A stretch of 64,000 nt of DNA from Zeugodacus cucurbitae. Taxonomy: Eukaryota > Arthropoda > Insecta > Diptera > Tephritidae. The first letter of the stretch is position 1. Each line of letters starts with the position of its first letter. The stretch spans positions 39,942,501 to 40,006,500 of the forward strand of contig NC_071668.1 in the NCBI RefSeq assembly GCF_028554725.1. Reading direction: 5' to 3'. Of the stretch, positions 41,110-52,524 are shown one piece after another. Made by a program: the position numbers and the translations under genes. Below the pieces are notes generated by a model. The model did no database searches. It had not been told where the DNA came from and was given only the letters and a program-made list of their open reading frames with translations.

Positions 41110-41830
41110 CGTCAATATAATCTGCCGAACGAATAGACCACATCCAGCACGCAGTTAAGAAAATATAGCAGTCTTAGCTGAGAGTGTACATGAAGACCGT
41201 GGAAAGTCGATTCAGCGCCCTTCGTAGCAACTCAGACTGACGTATAGAACAACTTGCCGCATTTTACGTCAAGATTTCAAATTGAAAGCGTACCATATAC
41301 AGCTTGTGCAAGAACCGAAGCTGCTTGGCCTTCCCAAGCGACATCACTTGGCTCTTGACAAATTCCAAGAATATCCGTTTTCGAGCCAAATTTTTTTCAG
41401 CGATGAGGACAATTTCTGGCTCAATAGGTATGTAAACAAGCAAAACTGCCGCATTTGGGACGAAAAGCAACCTGAAACGATTCAAGAGTTGCCATTTTAT
41501 CCCGAAAAAAAACAACGGTTTGGTGTGGTTAGTGGGCCAGTGGAATCATCGGTGCATATTTCTTAAAAAGTGATGCCGGTGTTACGTAACGTTAGAGCGC
41601 GATGATAACCGACTATATGATGCCTGAAATTGAAGCTCGGAATCTCGGCGACATTTAGTTTCAACAAGACAGTGCCACTTCCAACACATCGCACCAATCA
41701 ATGGATTTATTGAGAGAACACTTCGGTGAGCAGATAATTTTACGATTTGGGCCGGTCGATTGGCCATCAAAATCGTGTGATATCACACCATTAGACTTTT
41801 TCCTGTGAAGATGTGTAAAGGCTATAGTCT
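41110..41830 (+). pseudogene. DD41D (rosa-type) mariner transposase relic
   Basis: Reads through several frameshifts: YHIQLVQEPKLLGLPKRHH, then FFSDEDNFWLNRYVNKQNC (first catalytic Asp), ETIQELPFYPEKK, a stop and shift near 41564, then FQQDSATSNTS (second Asp) and CDITPLDFFL (third Asp) with 41 residues between the last two, as in the copy at 4.8 kb. It ends at a TGA near 41806. The HTH region before 41270 is only weakly readable. Dead copy. Confidence 0.8.
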
Positions 41831-41839
41831 AAGCGGACA

Positions 41840-42015
41840 ATCACGCTTCGATTTAGACAAAGAACCAATTTGGGACGGAGCCACGCCACGGGCGTGACAA
41901 GTGTCCGATTCTCAACCACAGTGCAAAGGAACATGTGTATCAAGTTTTATCAAGATATCTTTAGAAAGACATTCGGATTTCAACTCGCCTCGTCGTCCTG
42001 ATCAATATGATATAT
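41840..42015 (-). mobile_element. HINE-like repeat, divergent fragment
   Basis: Contains GGACGGAGCCACGCCACGGG, AACATGTGTATCAAGTTTTA, AGATATCTTTAG and CTCGCCTCGTCGTCCTGATC, aligned with the HINE-like family on the minus strand. No termini retained. Confidence 0.5.
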
Positions 42016-42439
42016 ATGTGGTAAATGGTCCTGTATTACTGCTCGTTTGGGCGACGTGATAACCAAAATCCAACTGAACATGATTAGCTTAGCATTAATT
42101 AACTTATTGTAAGGTAATAGTGATCGACAAGCATCAGGTGATGATGCTCTAATGTTTGTTTAGTATAATGTATTAATGTAATTGCGTAATTACTATGCGT
42201 AAGGCAGATGGCAATAGTGTAACTCTTAGGATAGCAAGGTAAAGTAAAACGAAGGATAATAAGGTAAAGTGAAATTCAGAATAACTTAACCTTTAGTGGG
42301 TATCGTCACATATCTACCCTTCTGGAAAAAAGAAACCCATACAAGTGATTTTTTTGTTTTATGTAGGAGTTTTAAATTGTACTCTTTTTTGATTTGAATG
42401 TTTAGTAGTAAGAGGATCAGAATTGATGTTGATATTTCC

Positions 42440-42837
42440 AGGCGGATTGAAATGTAGATGTTCGATATCGTCACTACAATTAAATGCTGGTTTTACCCGA
42501 TCTATTGCTATGTGGGTAGGTTTTCCATAAAGTTATACTTTGCAGTATTTTTCATATCGCTCCATGATTGTGATGGTCCCTCGTGTGGAGATGAAAATTA
42601 TTGTTTCACTTTATCGCTTCGTATGCAGACGTGTGTTGAATTTCCTAGATCCTTTGAAACAATATATCGAGATACAATATTATCGAGTATGTTGAGAAGC
42701 AGGAGGATATCTCAGTTTGCATGAGTGCATGTGCTACACGGTCGGCTGTGCCGTCAAAGAGTGGTGCGGCTGCTGGATAGCGTGTGAATCTGTCGATTAT
42801 TGTCATACATTTGGAGTGTCCATCAGATAGTGGATGT
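42440..42837 (-). pseudogene. gypsy pol: integrase core start and C-terminal tail
   Basis: Continues the integrase after the insertion: LSDGHSKCMTIIDRFTRYPA (catalytic core with the first Asp region), then PLFDGTADRVAHAL, degraded text, and a readable tail GKPTHIAIDRVKPAFNCSDD typical of the end of gypsy Pol. Most of the core with the other two catalytic acidic residues is lost or frameshifted. Confidence 0.7.
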
Positions 42838-42949
42838 TAGTGATGAGCGTTATTTCACTACCGGGGATTTTTTCACTGTGATTAAACAATATAGCAGTGA
42901 ATTACAATCTCAATGGCAGTTCAATAATTTGGGTTCGATCACAATAGCT

Positions 42950-43210
42950 ATACCTAACCTAACCTAACTGTAGCAATAGCTGTTCAGTACGTCTAATTCA
43001 ATCACTCTAGCAATAGCAGTTCCGTAATTCTAATTCGGTCACAGTAGCAATAGCAGTTCAGTGATTCTAATTCGATCACTGTAGCAATATCAGATCAGTA
43101 ATTCTAATTCGATCACGTAGGAATAACAGTTCAGTGATTCTAATTCGATCACTGTAGGAATAACTGTTCAGTGATTCTAGTTCAGTGGTCGGCACGAGAG
43201 GAATTGTGAT
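42950..43210. repeat. Minisatellite of about 38-40 nt units
   Basis: Repeats of GTAGCAATAGCAGTTCAGTG followed by ATTCTAATTCGATCAC, about six imperfect units. Related units recur at 43455-43530 and 45690-45840 (AGTTCAGTAGCAATAGCAGT), at the two ends of the same transposon, suggesting one subterminal repeat family. Confidence 0.75.
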
Positions 43211-44713
43211 TGTGTAGGTGAGCACGAAAGGAAAGATACCCAGTGAGAACTCTGGAACCTTACATTTTGAGAATGTTTTCAAATTTTTCATAAGACATAC
43301 ATTTTGGTTCTCATTTCTTCATTTTAGTTATTTTATTATTAAAACAAATATATTAGATCATAAAAGCCTTAACTTTACTGTCTTTAAACAGCTTAAAACC
43401 TTAAATTTAATACATAACATCAAACAACATGCTAGAGCATAAGCATACGTGTGATGTAGATCACTAATTCTAATTCGATCACGTAGCGATAGCAATTCAG
43501 GGATTCTAATTCGATGACTGTAGCAATAGCTTTTCGAAGTGTAGCAATCACAATCACGGTTGCCGTTTTGGTCCATTTTTATTCTCTTGGATCATTGGGT
43601 CCTCACTTTGTGAAATGGTCCATTTTGAATGCAATACTTTAGGAAATTTATTTTATCCAATAAATGAACAGAGTTTTATCATTATCGCTTCAATAATATT
43701 CAGTAGAAGCGTTGCTAATTGGTTTCAAATGTGGGAAAAGCTACGCGGTGCGCCAATATAACTTTTGATTGTCAAAAATAATTTGATTTTTAAGTGCTTA
43801 ATAGCAATTTAGTTGTGGAATGCATATTGAATGGTAAACCAATGTCACTTATGGATGTGTAATCAAAATTTGTTTATCGCATACTGCAGATATGAAAACA
43901 AAGATAAGATAGCAATCATATGTATCATCCTGTTGCTCATCGAAATTTTACTTGGTGATGGATCTGTTAAATTTAATGCATTAAATAATATAATCTTGGC
44001 TAAGGAACTCTGTTCTTCCTCACCCTCATTTGGTCGGCAAACGATTTCTTTAATTTGTTTTAAATAAAATGTAAAAAAGTGATTGTAAATTTCTTTTGTA
44101 TATGCAAAAATATATCACTCATTTAGATGAATATTGCCACAACTCGAAAAGTCGATTTTTTAGGAGAGCAATATAAGTTTTCAATTATCTCTTATTTAGC
44201 AAATATAAAAAATACTATACTTTCATTGTTTAAACTAGAAAAGTGCTGAGCATAAGTGGACTAAATAGTTAATTTTTTCTTGGGTGTAAACTTTCTTTTT
44301 GTATATTATTTACTAAGGTTAGTTGTAAAAATACAAATTAAATTCGCTGTCATAAGTTAAATGTCTCGTTATTGAGCTTAAAAATAAGTGGAATAACGAC
44401 ACATTAGCTGTCATCGATGGGCTAACTGCTATAGACAAGCCAATTGAACAAACTTTCCAAATTTTCATACGAACTGCCAGCACTGAAATCGAATTGTCTA
44501 TATGGTCACACTAAACTCTTTGACAGTTCGCTAAAATCAATTTAAACAATCAAAGTTGAAAAAAATCGAATCATTTTATGTTAAAAACGGAAATGCAAAA
44601 CAATGAGTTTTTTAATTTAGTAAGAAAGTTTTTTAAACTTGTGTAATGTATTGTGTTTATACTAATACATTATTGTACAGGTTTCTCAGTATTTACAAAA
44701 TGAAGAGGAGCTT

Positions 44714-45110
44714 ATGATTGGGAGTGCTGGTATATTAGCATTTTTAGATGAAATGTCATCTAGCTCCAGCTCGGAATCATCATCAAGCTCTGAGGAATCG
44801 TATATGGAGGTAACCAATAAATGCCAAAAAATTGAAGGCTATGGCGAGAATGAATTCAAATCGTACATGAGATTGCGGCGTTCGACCGTGGAATATTTAA
44901 TAGGTGTATATTTATGGACGTATATTTTCATTTTATTGACTTTACAAATTTATTTTAACATTTTACTTTCAGAGAAATATACAAATAGCATTAAGCCCAA
45001 AACAAATACTGGTGGAAGAGATATTGTACCACTTAGAAAAAAGTTGTATATTTATATTTGGTACATTTGTTTGGAGCGTCTTCTTCAACTGCTTGGCCTT
45101 AGTAGCAAGG
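44714..45110 (+). pseudogene. PIF/Harbinger-type nuclease, N-terminal two-exon piece
   Basis: A Ser/Glu-rich start (about residues 15-27 are almost all Ser/Glu) is followed by NEFKSYMRLRRSTVEYLIG. A GT at about 44905 and a TTTTACTTTCAG acceptor at about 44961-44972 would remove a 68-nt intron. Reading resumes EKYTNSIKPKTNTGGRDIVP and LRKKLYIYIWYI, matching the N-terminal helical region of Harbinger nucleases (FRMSRSTFE...I..KKLLIFLWYL). The DDE part is not found downstream. ATG 44714 is the first in frame. It may be a relic or a partner of the Harbinger pieces at 52-57 kb. Confidence 0.5.
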
Positions 45111-46062
45111 GGATACTAACCCTTGGTTTCTACCACCGTCCACGTCTTACGTTTTCTGCAACAAATTTAATTTTTATTAACGTTTTTTATTCAATACAAA
45201 AATAATTACGATTTATCTTCGCCTACCATTTTCAATTTCAAATTTGTGTATAACAATTTTTATTATTTTGGCATTAAGTTGTCCTTTGATTAAAAAGATT
45301 TTTAAAAAGGTATTCGCATACTCTCCTGCACGAATTCAACTAGACTACTACTACTACTACTTTGTTGTTGCTTTCACATGTAAAATTTTTGACAGGCGAG
45401 CAACGCCCAAAGATAGCGAGCAGAAAAATGACCAATCGATGGCAGCTATTCTTATCCTGACTGTTTATTTTTTTACGAATCAGAATGCATTTTTTACACC
45501 ATATGGACAGTGATATTACGCACATTTCTGCATACTCAACTTAAAAATCGTGTTTTTTTAGTTGTGACACTATTCATGTAAATCAGCTACATTTATTTCA
45601 TTTTATTTAGTTTTTCTTACGCACACCCCTGTGCTCTTCGGTTTTGAATTGGGTTTGATCCATTTTACTCTTTTTGGTCCATACATAAATAAGATGTCAA
45701 ACAGCTCACAGTCACAATTCAGTGGCAAAGCAGTTCGAAAATTAGCAATCATAGTTCAGTAGCAATAGCAGTTCGAAAAGTAGCAATCATAGTTCAGTAG
45801 CAATAACAGTTCAGGATCACAATAGCAATTTTAGTTGCGATATCGATAATTTTGGGTACGGTGATTACAAAAGCAGTTAAATGTACACAAAATTTATTAA
45901 TTAGTTAATTATGATTACAAAAGCAGGTAAAATTTGGATATTGTTAAATTTAATAAATTTGAAAGTGTAAAATATATCTCATAAATTCATTTTTTGTTGC
46001 GATCGTAATGGCATTATACAATCACAGTGATTTAAAAATAGCAATATCGCTCATCACTACTG

Positions 46063-47115
46063 GAATTGTCACCGAAACTATATGAATATGTTCGAAACAA
46101 CGTGAGGGTGGTTGAAACATTGCGGTGGGTGGGCGGTAGGTGGGAATGTAAGTAGTGAAGTTTTGTTGCGTTGATATTAAATACATTCTTTGGTCCAAGT
46201 GATGCAATCTTTGTTGATTGATGGCCAAAAGTACCTTTGTGTAATGAGCCGTCTAGGAGCTGTGTATGAAACTGAATGGAGAGTGTTGAAGATTCGTCGT
46301 CTTAGCGGTTGTGGTACAAATGGACGAATTGTAGTGTCCGTGGTATTACTCTTAATTTTGCATAGCTCAAGCTGTTGAAGTTCTGCAGCCCGCAACGATG
46401 TGTGATCCAGATATGTGCCGTATATCTGTGGTAAACTGACCAATGCAATCGAGTCGTCGAAATTGCCATGGTGATGCGCGTTCAGGCTTCTGTTTGAAAA
46501 CAGGTATTAGGGGTTTGTGATCTATGAACTGTTTGAACTGTTTCGTAGACTGCGTTGAGTTCACGATCGTATGTTGATTGTTTTGAACGGATGTTGCGAG
46601 TTTTCGACTAATGAAGGGGAGTGGTTGCCACTGTTTGTCAATCCGTTGCTGCAAAGCGGCACCTATTCCGCTTTCGTATGCATCTGAGAAGATGGCTCAT
46701 TCGGCGTTGTTACGCGGGTGTACCAAGAGAGTGCGTTATTGAGTGCTTTCTTGCAATTTGAAAATGCGTCTTCGAGTTCTGTGGTCCAGTGAATCGGAGT
46801 TTTTCTACAAATTAAGTGGGATAATAAGCTTACTGTGTGATTGATGATTTGCGGTAGAAGTTCATTGGACCAATGAAGTTTCGTAGTTTGGTGATTGTTG
46901 AAGGACGAGAGTAATCCGCTTTGAATTTGACTCGTTCAGCAAGTGATTTTATGTCATTGACAGTATTGGTATGCCCGAAGAATTCGACTTATTTGCGACC
47001 TAGATTTGTTTTTGTTGTGTTGATGACTATACCGTACTGTGGAAGGCGCTGGAATATGACGCGTAAATGTTGTTGATGCTCGATTTCATTTGCTGATGCG
47101 ACAGCAGTGATCCTC
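46063..47115 (-). pseudogene. gypsy pol: RT C-terminus, RNase H and integrase zinc domain
   Basis: In order on the minus strand: RT palm/thumb wording (IFQRLPQYGIVINTTKTNLG, then VEFFGHTNTVNDIKSLAERV), RNase H region (PLPFISRKLATSVQNNQHTI, IDHKPLIPVFKQKPE, GQFTTDIRHISGSHN), then the integrase zinc-binding region (RPFVPQPLRRRIFNTLHS, RKLITQRYFWPSINKDCITW). Several stops and shifts are present, for example in the K-stop-VEFFGHT block. It ends at VTIP where the hAT-like element is inserted. This is an insect-type retrotransposon; no envelope gene is seen. Confidence 0.75.
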
Positions 47116-47870
47116 GCTTAAGTGTCCCCCGTTTAAGTGCCTTTTCTGCTTAAATAACAATATTTTGCGGCATCGTTTTTATACTCTCGCAACAAAGATG
47201 CAAAAGAGAGTATTATATTTTTGTTCACATAACGATTGTTTGTAAGTCATAAAACTAAACGAGGGGTATATACATATATCAAAATGATCAAGATGACGAG
47301 ACGAGTTGAAATCCGGATGTCTATCTGTCTATCTATCCATCCATCTATCTGTCCATCCGTCCGTCCGTGCAACGGATAACTTGAGTACAAATTAAGATAT
47401 CTTGACAAAACTTGATATACATGTCCTTTGGGACTGTGAGAGGGTTGCTATTGAAAATGGTCATAACTTCCCCTAGCTTCCATATACCTAATTATAGGTT
47501 TTTCAAAAATACAATGGGCTTAGTGTCTTATTAATCGGTTAATATATGAAATATCTTAGCCAAATTAAGTGGGAATATAATCTTGGATATAATGGATGTT
47601 GGTGGTGAAAATGAGTGAAATCGGTTCAGGAATTACCTCAGCCCTCATATACTTTATATGATGATTTTCGTTATTCTCTTTAACTTTATGCCTCTTTTAA
47701 GTGTCTTTTAATACTTTTGACATTGAATGCGCTGCGTATTATCAAAAGGAAAACATATACATACGTTTTGTAATAAGCGGGATTTGTTTAAGTGCCTTTC
47801 CGGCTAAATTGTCAAAAGTTTTGCATGTTAAGAAGGAGCACTTAAGCGGGGTTTTATGGCATACAAAATC
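47105..47870. mobile_element. Possible pogo-like MITE carrying a HINE-like insertion
   Basis: Left end CAGTGATCCTCGCTTAAGTG; near 47840-47865 GAGCACTTAAGCGGGG appears, its inverse in CGCTTAAGTG. Motif GTTTAAGTGCCTTT occurs near both ends. The interior 47183-47690 is HINE-like. Borders on the right are unclear. Confidence 0.35.
47183..47690 (+). mobile_element. HINE-like repeat, 5' fragment
   Basis: Starts TATACTCTCGCAACAAAGAT with the GAGAGTATTATA hairpin arm, then the CTATCTGTCC...CCGTCCGTCCGTGC microsatellite and GATAACTTGAGTAC. It ends with the TATATGATGATTTTCGTTAT segment seen also near 50.55 and 59.63 kb. The 3' terminus is absent. Confidence 0.65.
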
Positions 47871-49057
47871 CCGTCTTTGCAACATGTTGTGAGAGTATAA
47901 TGAAGCAGTATTGTCTACCCTTGCATTGGTGAATATCTGCTTCAATATTAAACTTTTTGAACAATTTGCGGAATATTTTTCTAAAAATGACAATATTGTT
48001 TTGTAAACGCAGAACGGGTGTAGAAAAATAATGAAAAAGCTGTTGCTTACAAAACTTTGACAAAACTAAATTGAATCAAGTTTTATTAGGGTATCTTGAT
48101 GAGAACCAAAATAGATACCACAATTTTTATATCAAGTGACAGTTCTTATATACTTTCATTACGATATCTACGTTTCATGCTTAGTTCATTGAAGAGGAAG
48201 CGGAAGAAAGATATGTATATTAACAATTGTTTAAATAATAATGAGAGAATCTGAAAATAGCTTAACGTTTTTCACTAAAAATATCAGATTGTAATAAACT
48301 GTTTAGTCCTTTACAAAATTGGTACGTAATGAACAATCACATCAAGATTGTGAATTTGGTATTATTACAGAATAATTAAATAATTTCATTGAGGAAGGAA
48401 GAAAATTCACATTTCAACTTATAATGACATTTAAGATAAGGTAACTTTTCAGCACAAAATTAAAACAATTCATGAAATTTTAAATGTGTCGAATTACTTA
48501 CTACTTTTAGTACAAGCGAAAATAATAACATTCATAGTCAAATTAAAGGTCGTTACGAATTCAATTAAAATCCTCTCGACAACTGCATGGTCACCTTGAA
48601 CAATAAAGATGGAAACTGTTATAATCGTAAATAATACAGTTGCGACACTGTTGGAAACCGTCATAACGCTGAAAACGTTCCCGTTTAATATTTTTCGTGA
48701 ACTAAGAAAATTGATATTAGAAATAAACTCTCATGCGTATATAAGTGCTAAATTCAAATGTAAAATATTCAACAAAGCACACCTATAAGTAGGGAATTGT
48801 CAGAAATAACGCTATTTCGTATATGCACTTAAAAGTTTATAGAGTATTTATTATTGTTTCCATTGACTTTATCTACGCCAGCATTTATTATATTTATTAA
48901 ATTACATATTCAATTTTAATGTGATTATTATTACGGAAGCAAAATTCAGTAAATTATAGCGATTAAATTATAACGATAGTTGTTACTACAGGCGTTTCAT
49001 ATAGCAAATACAATTGTTATTAAGTAAGGATATATTATGTATGTAATTGGCGTAGCC
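47871..49057. other. AT-rich interval without recognisable feature
   Basis: No coding motif, tandem repeat or transposon end recognised on either strand. Confidence 0.45.
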
Positions 49058-49290
49058 ATCGCTTACGTGAGTATTGCCGAATAATAGCGCGCTATTTGTC
49101 TCCTTTTCTAGCAATTTGGCGCCAATTGGAAATACCAAGCGTAACAAGGTCGCCCTACACCTGGTCTTTTGAACGTGGTTCAACCATCGAACACTTTCAA
49201 AGTGCTTTCATCCATTCGGACAACATGACCTAGGCATCGTGCGACTACCCTTTTTAATCGTTGAACAATGTCAATGTCGTCGTTAAAGGT
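49058..49290 (-). pseudogene. Divergent RTE-clade 3' fragment
   Basis: Minus-strand wording matches the C-terminus of the RTE protein: a GHVVRMDE-like block near 49210-49240 (plus TCCATTCGGACAACATGACC) and WRQIAR-like TTGGCGCCAATTGG near 49115. It is more diverged than the other RTE copies, so older or of another subfamily. Confidence 0.65.
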
Positions 49291-50412
49291 CATGTGGCTC
49301 GTGGAATCAAGAGGCCACTTGCCTGGCTAAGGCCTCGGCCACGCAATGAGTTACTAAACGGTGTACGGCAGACGATTAAAACATTGAAATGCTATTGAAG
49401 TGGTCACACAATGAACGTTCTGAATGCTGCATTTTTGAGCGGCACAATTCGGTAATAAAACCTGTTCTAATGTCTGATTAGCGGCTGAGTAACAAACAAT
49501 AAAAATGGCAAATATATATGTATGTACATATATAGAATTATTAATTTCATGTATGCAAAGTCGACCTCAATTATGGCAAGATATATTATCATGTTTTAAA
49601 AATAAAAAGATTACCGATAAGTTTTAACAGACCTACGACATTACTACCAAAATCTGTCTGGAAAATTGCGTAGATTTTTATATAAATGATTAAATTCACC
49701 ATAATGTGGTCTTTCTCGATTTAAAGAATGAACTCCAAATCTTCTTTCTTTTAAAGAGTAAATATTTAATATGAATGCGACATTATAGCAATAAACCCCT
49801 CAGAAATTTATAAAAAAAAACAAATGCCGCTCAAACTCGCCGCTCAGCCACTGTGGGGTGGGGTATTTCTCCATTCATTTCCTTAAGGTGAACAACTTTA
49901 TACGCAGCCCCAAAAGGTGATGAATGGGGAATATATCGGCCATTGCTAACAAGGAACTTGGCGGGAGTTATAAAACGCTAGGGATAGAGACCCTTCGAAA
50001 ACGCACATTCTTTATGAATGAAATTGTTATTGTTGTATGAAACATAGAACAGAATATATGGCGCAAGAGATGATACAATTAAAAGCAATACTTGATTGTA
50101 ACGCAACCATACAAGCTGGGATTGGAATCGCTCAGCTACACCTACGAAATCTTTGAAAATTAGTCAGTCAATAGGTATTTTAATTTAGGATTGAAAGCGA
50201 AAATTTTTTCTTTCGGATGGATAGCAACATTAGGTGCTGTATTCCACTTGAAAAAATGGGAGCTATAGCACTCAGCAGTGAAAATAGTGTTTGCCGATCC
50301 GCCAATCATCGAAAACGCTCTCGTAATGTTTTGGAATTTTTAGAAAGGAAGCTACATATGAGATGGAGTTATTGGACGAGCTGCTTAAAGCTGAAGGAGA
50401 AAATTGACAACG
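49291..50412. other. Interval without recognisable gene
   Basis: Mixed AT-rich sequence. No domain or repeat family of this window is seen. Short frames have no known motifs. Confidence 0.45.
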
Positions 50413-51911
50413 AACAAGTAAGGAAAGGCTAAGTTCGGGTGTAACCGAACATTTTATACTCTCGCAATTTATTGAAGAAATTTTATTAAGATAACGCCTA
50501 AATTTACCCATAAATTCGGCATAAATTTTAATAGAATAACGAAAATCGTCATATATAGATATGAGGGCTGAAGTAATTCCTGAACCGATTTCATTCAATT
50601 TCACCAGCAAGGTACACAATATCCAATACTATACGCTCACTTAATTTTGCTAAGATATATCACATATTAACCAATACATATATGCGTAATAAAGCCCAAC
50701 GAATTTTTGAAAAATCTATAATTAGGTATGTGGGAGCTAGGGGATGATATTTTTGAAAAACCTATAATTATGTATATGGGAGCTAGGAGATATTGTGACC
50801 CGATTTTAATAATTTTTGGAACAGAGATTTTTGGAAGAAAACAATTTCCTCTGATTTACATTAAACTAGCTGAGAGATTTACCCATATTTTCGTTTAAAA
50901 TTTAACCTTAGGCGCTGAGTTCAACATGTTCGATATCTGGGGCCTTGAAAAGTTATAGTCCGTTTCGACAATTTTTCACAAGTGATGCCACAGATCATAT
51001 ACTGTATTTGTGTAAAGTTTTATTTTGCTATCTTCATTGGTTCCTTATGTATATCTTATAAAGTGAAGAAATCAGATGGAATTCAAAATTGAGTTATATG
51101 GGAAGTTGTCGTAGTTGTGAACCGATTTCATCCATTTTCCACACATGTCATCATCATCATTTAAATCTGTCGAGTAGTTCCTGAGATATGGTTTTTGACC
51201 CATAAGTGGGCGATGCCACGCCCATTTTCCATTTTGTAAAAAGATCTGAGTGCAGCTTCCTTCTGCTATCATTTCTGTGAAATTTTGTGTTTCTGACGTT
51301 TCTCGTTAGTGAGTTAACGCACTTTTAGTAATTTTCAACCTAACCTTTGTATGGGAGGTTATTATCCGATTTCTTTAATTTTTGGACTGTATAAGGAAAC
51401 GGCTAAAAGAAACGACCGCAGAAAGTTTGGTTTATATAGCTTTATCGCTTTGCAAGATATATGCAAAAAACATATTTGGGGCGGGGTCACGCCCACTTTT
51501 CCAAAAAAATTACCTTCAAATGTGCCCCTCCCTAATGCGATCCTATGGTCCAAATTTTATTTTCATAACTTAATTTATGGCTTAGTTATAGCTCTTTATG
51601 TGTTTTTGGTTATCGCCATTTTGTGGGCGTGGCAGTAGTTCGATTCCGCCCATCTTCGAACTTAACCTTCTTATGGTGCCAAGGAACACGTGTTCCAAGT
51701 TTCATTAAGATATCTCAATTTTTACTCAAGTTACAGCTTGTACGGACGGACAGACGGTCGGACGGACAGACAGACATCCGGATTTGAACTTTACTCGTCA
51801 CCCTGATCACTTTGGTATATATAACCCTGTATCTAACTTGTTTAGTTTTAGGACTTACAAACAACCGTTATGTGGAATACTCTCTTTAGCAACTTTTGTT
51901 GCGAGAGTATA
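50413..51911 (-). mobile_element. HINE-like element, near-complete 1.5 kb copy
   Basis: In plus view: AACAAGTAAGGAAAGGCTAA, GTTCGGGTGTAACCGAAC hairpin, TATACTCTCGCAA, interior, then the CGGACGGACAGACAGAC microsatellite and the 5' hairpin end CAACTTTTGTTGCGAGAGTA. It carries an interior segment (50480-51060) not present in the 34972 copy but shared with 59514-60949, indicating at least two subfamilies. Confidence 0.7.
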
Positions 51912-52009
51912 AAAACAAAAACTTGATGAAATTAAAAAGCTGCGCAAAGCCCAACTTTCACTAAATAAGTAATCACCTGACTTTAATCTGTGTCTTACAT
52001 TGATCTCAA

Positions 52010-52240
52010 TTGGTTTCAGTATTTAATAAGTTTTGTGATATAACAAAATGTGTTAATTTAATAAAATAAATAATTTCGCCGTCAGTTCCTTCTAATATAA
52101 AGTTATGAAGTACTAAACAAGACATAATAACATTCTTTGCCAACTTAATATCGTGAATTTCTAAAAATTTAGTATTCTTGTTTTTGTAACCTACCATTAA
52201 ATACGTTTTTAATGAATACGTATACCAAACAAATGGCATT
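52010..52240 (-). pseudogene. PIF/Harbinger nuclease, C-terminal remnant
   Basis: Minus-strand reading IHDIKLAKNVIMSCLVLHNF followed by ILEGTD matches the conserved C-terminal helix of Harbinger nucleases (xxVxACCVLHNxxxxxxD). It lies in the same orientation as the N-terminal and DDE pieces at 56.5-57.0 kb. The CR1-like LINE sits between them, suggesting one Harbinger copy split by that insertion. Confidence 0.55.
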
Positions 52241-52249
52241 CTGGAGGAA

Positions 52250-52490
52250 TAAGGCTATTTACAATTGCTCGCTTCAATGGACTAGCTGACCGCACTGCGG
52301 CGTCGTGGCACCGACCGGGATATTATTATTAACCCAAACGATTACCCTCCTCCCGCCCAACCGACGCGTGGGGCGCAGTCCGCATACGAGCGGAATTTGC
52401 CGAGTCTAGAAAGGCAAGAGATTTTTAAGCGTCCGGTTCTCAAACTGCTCAGCTACAGAAAGAAACATTTCAACAGCTGAGATTTAAAAA
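52250..52490. other. GC-rich unassigned block
   Basis: About 240 nt with runs such as ACCCTCCTCCCGCCCAACCG and CGCGTGGGGCGCAGTCCGCA, much more GC-rich than either neighbour. No reading frame or known terminus is recognised. It lies between the Harbinger C-terminus and the 3' end of the CR1-like LINE and could be a 3' transduced or 5' end sequence of another element. Confidence 0.4.
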
Positions 52491-52524
52491 TTTATAAAAA
52501 CAAAAAGTTAAAAATTTCTGAATA

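Larger units (their letters stand above)
42838..46059. mobile_element. 3.2 kb TIR element with hAT-like ends, inserted in gypsy integrase
   Basis: The ends are inverted 12-mers TAGTGATGAGCG / CGCTCATCACTA. The flanking 8-mers GTGGATGT and CTGGAATT agree at 5 of 8 positions, consistent with a decayed 8-bp hAT duplication; excising the element restores VTIPLSDG of gypsy. The interior holds minisatellite tracts near both ends, AT-rich sequence, and a PIF/Harbinger-like exon pair at 44.7-45.1 kb, so it is probably itself a nest. No hAT transposase was recognised. Confidence 0.65.
42060..47115 (-). mobile_element. Ty3/gypsy retrotransposon relic interrupted by a DNA element
   Basis: Minus-strand pol parts at 46063-47115 and 42440-42837 flank the insertion 42838-46059. 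Past the pol end, ACCCTTCTGG / GGGTAGATA then TGTGACGATACCCAC (minus strand, about 42295-42320) resembles a polypurine tract and LTR start, so 42060-42310 may be a partial 3' LTR. Its outer end is not defined. Gag, protease and the 5' LTR are missing; the element stops at a pogo-like end near 47105. Confidence 0.7.

Noticed and set aside
42290..42320. Complete gypsy 3' LTR
   Set aside because: A purine tract and TGTGAC start are plausible, but no polyadenylation signal, CA end or partner LTR could be located, so only a tentative partial LTR is noted.
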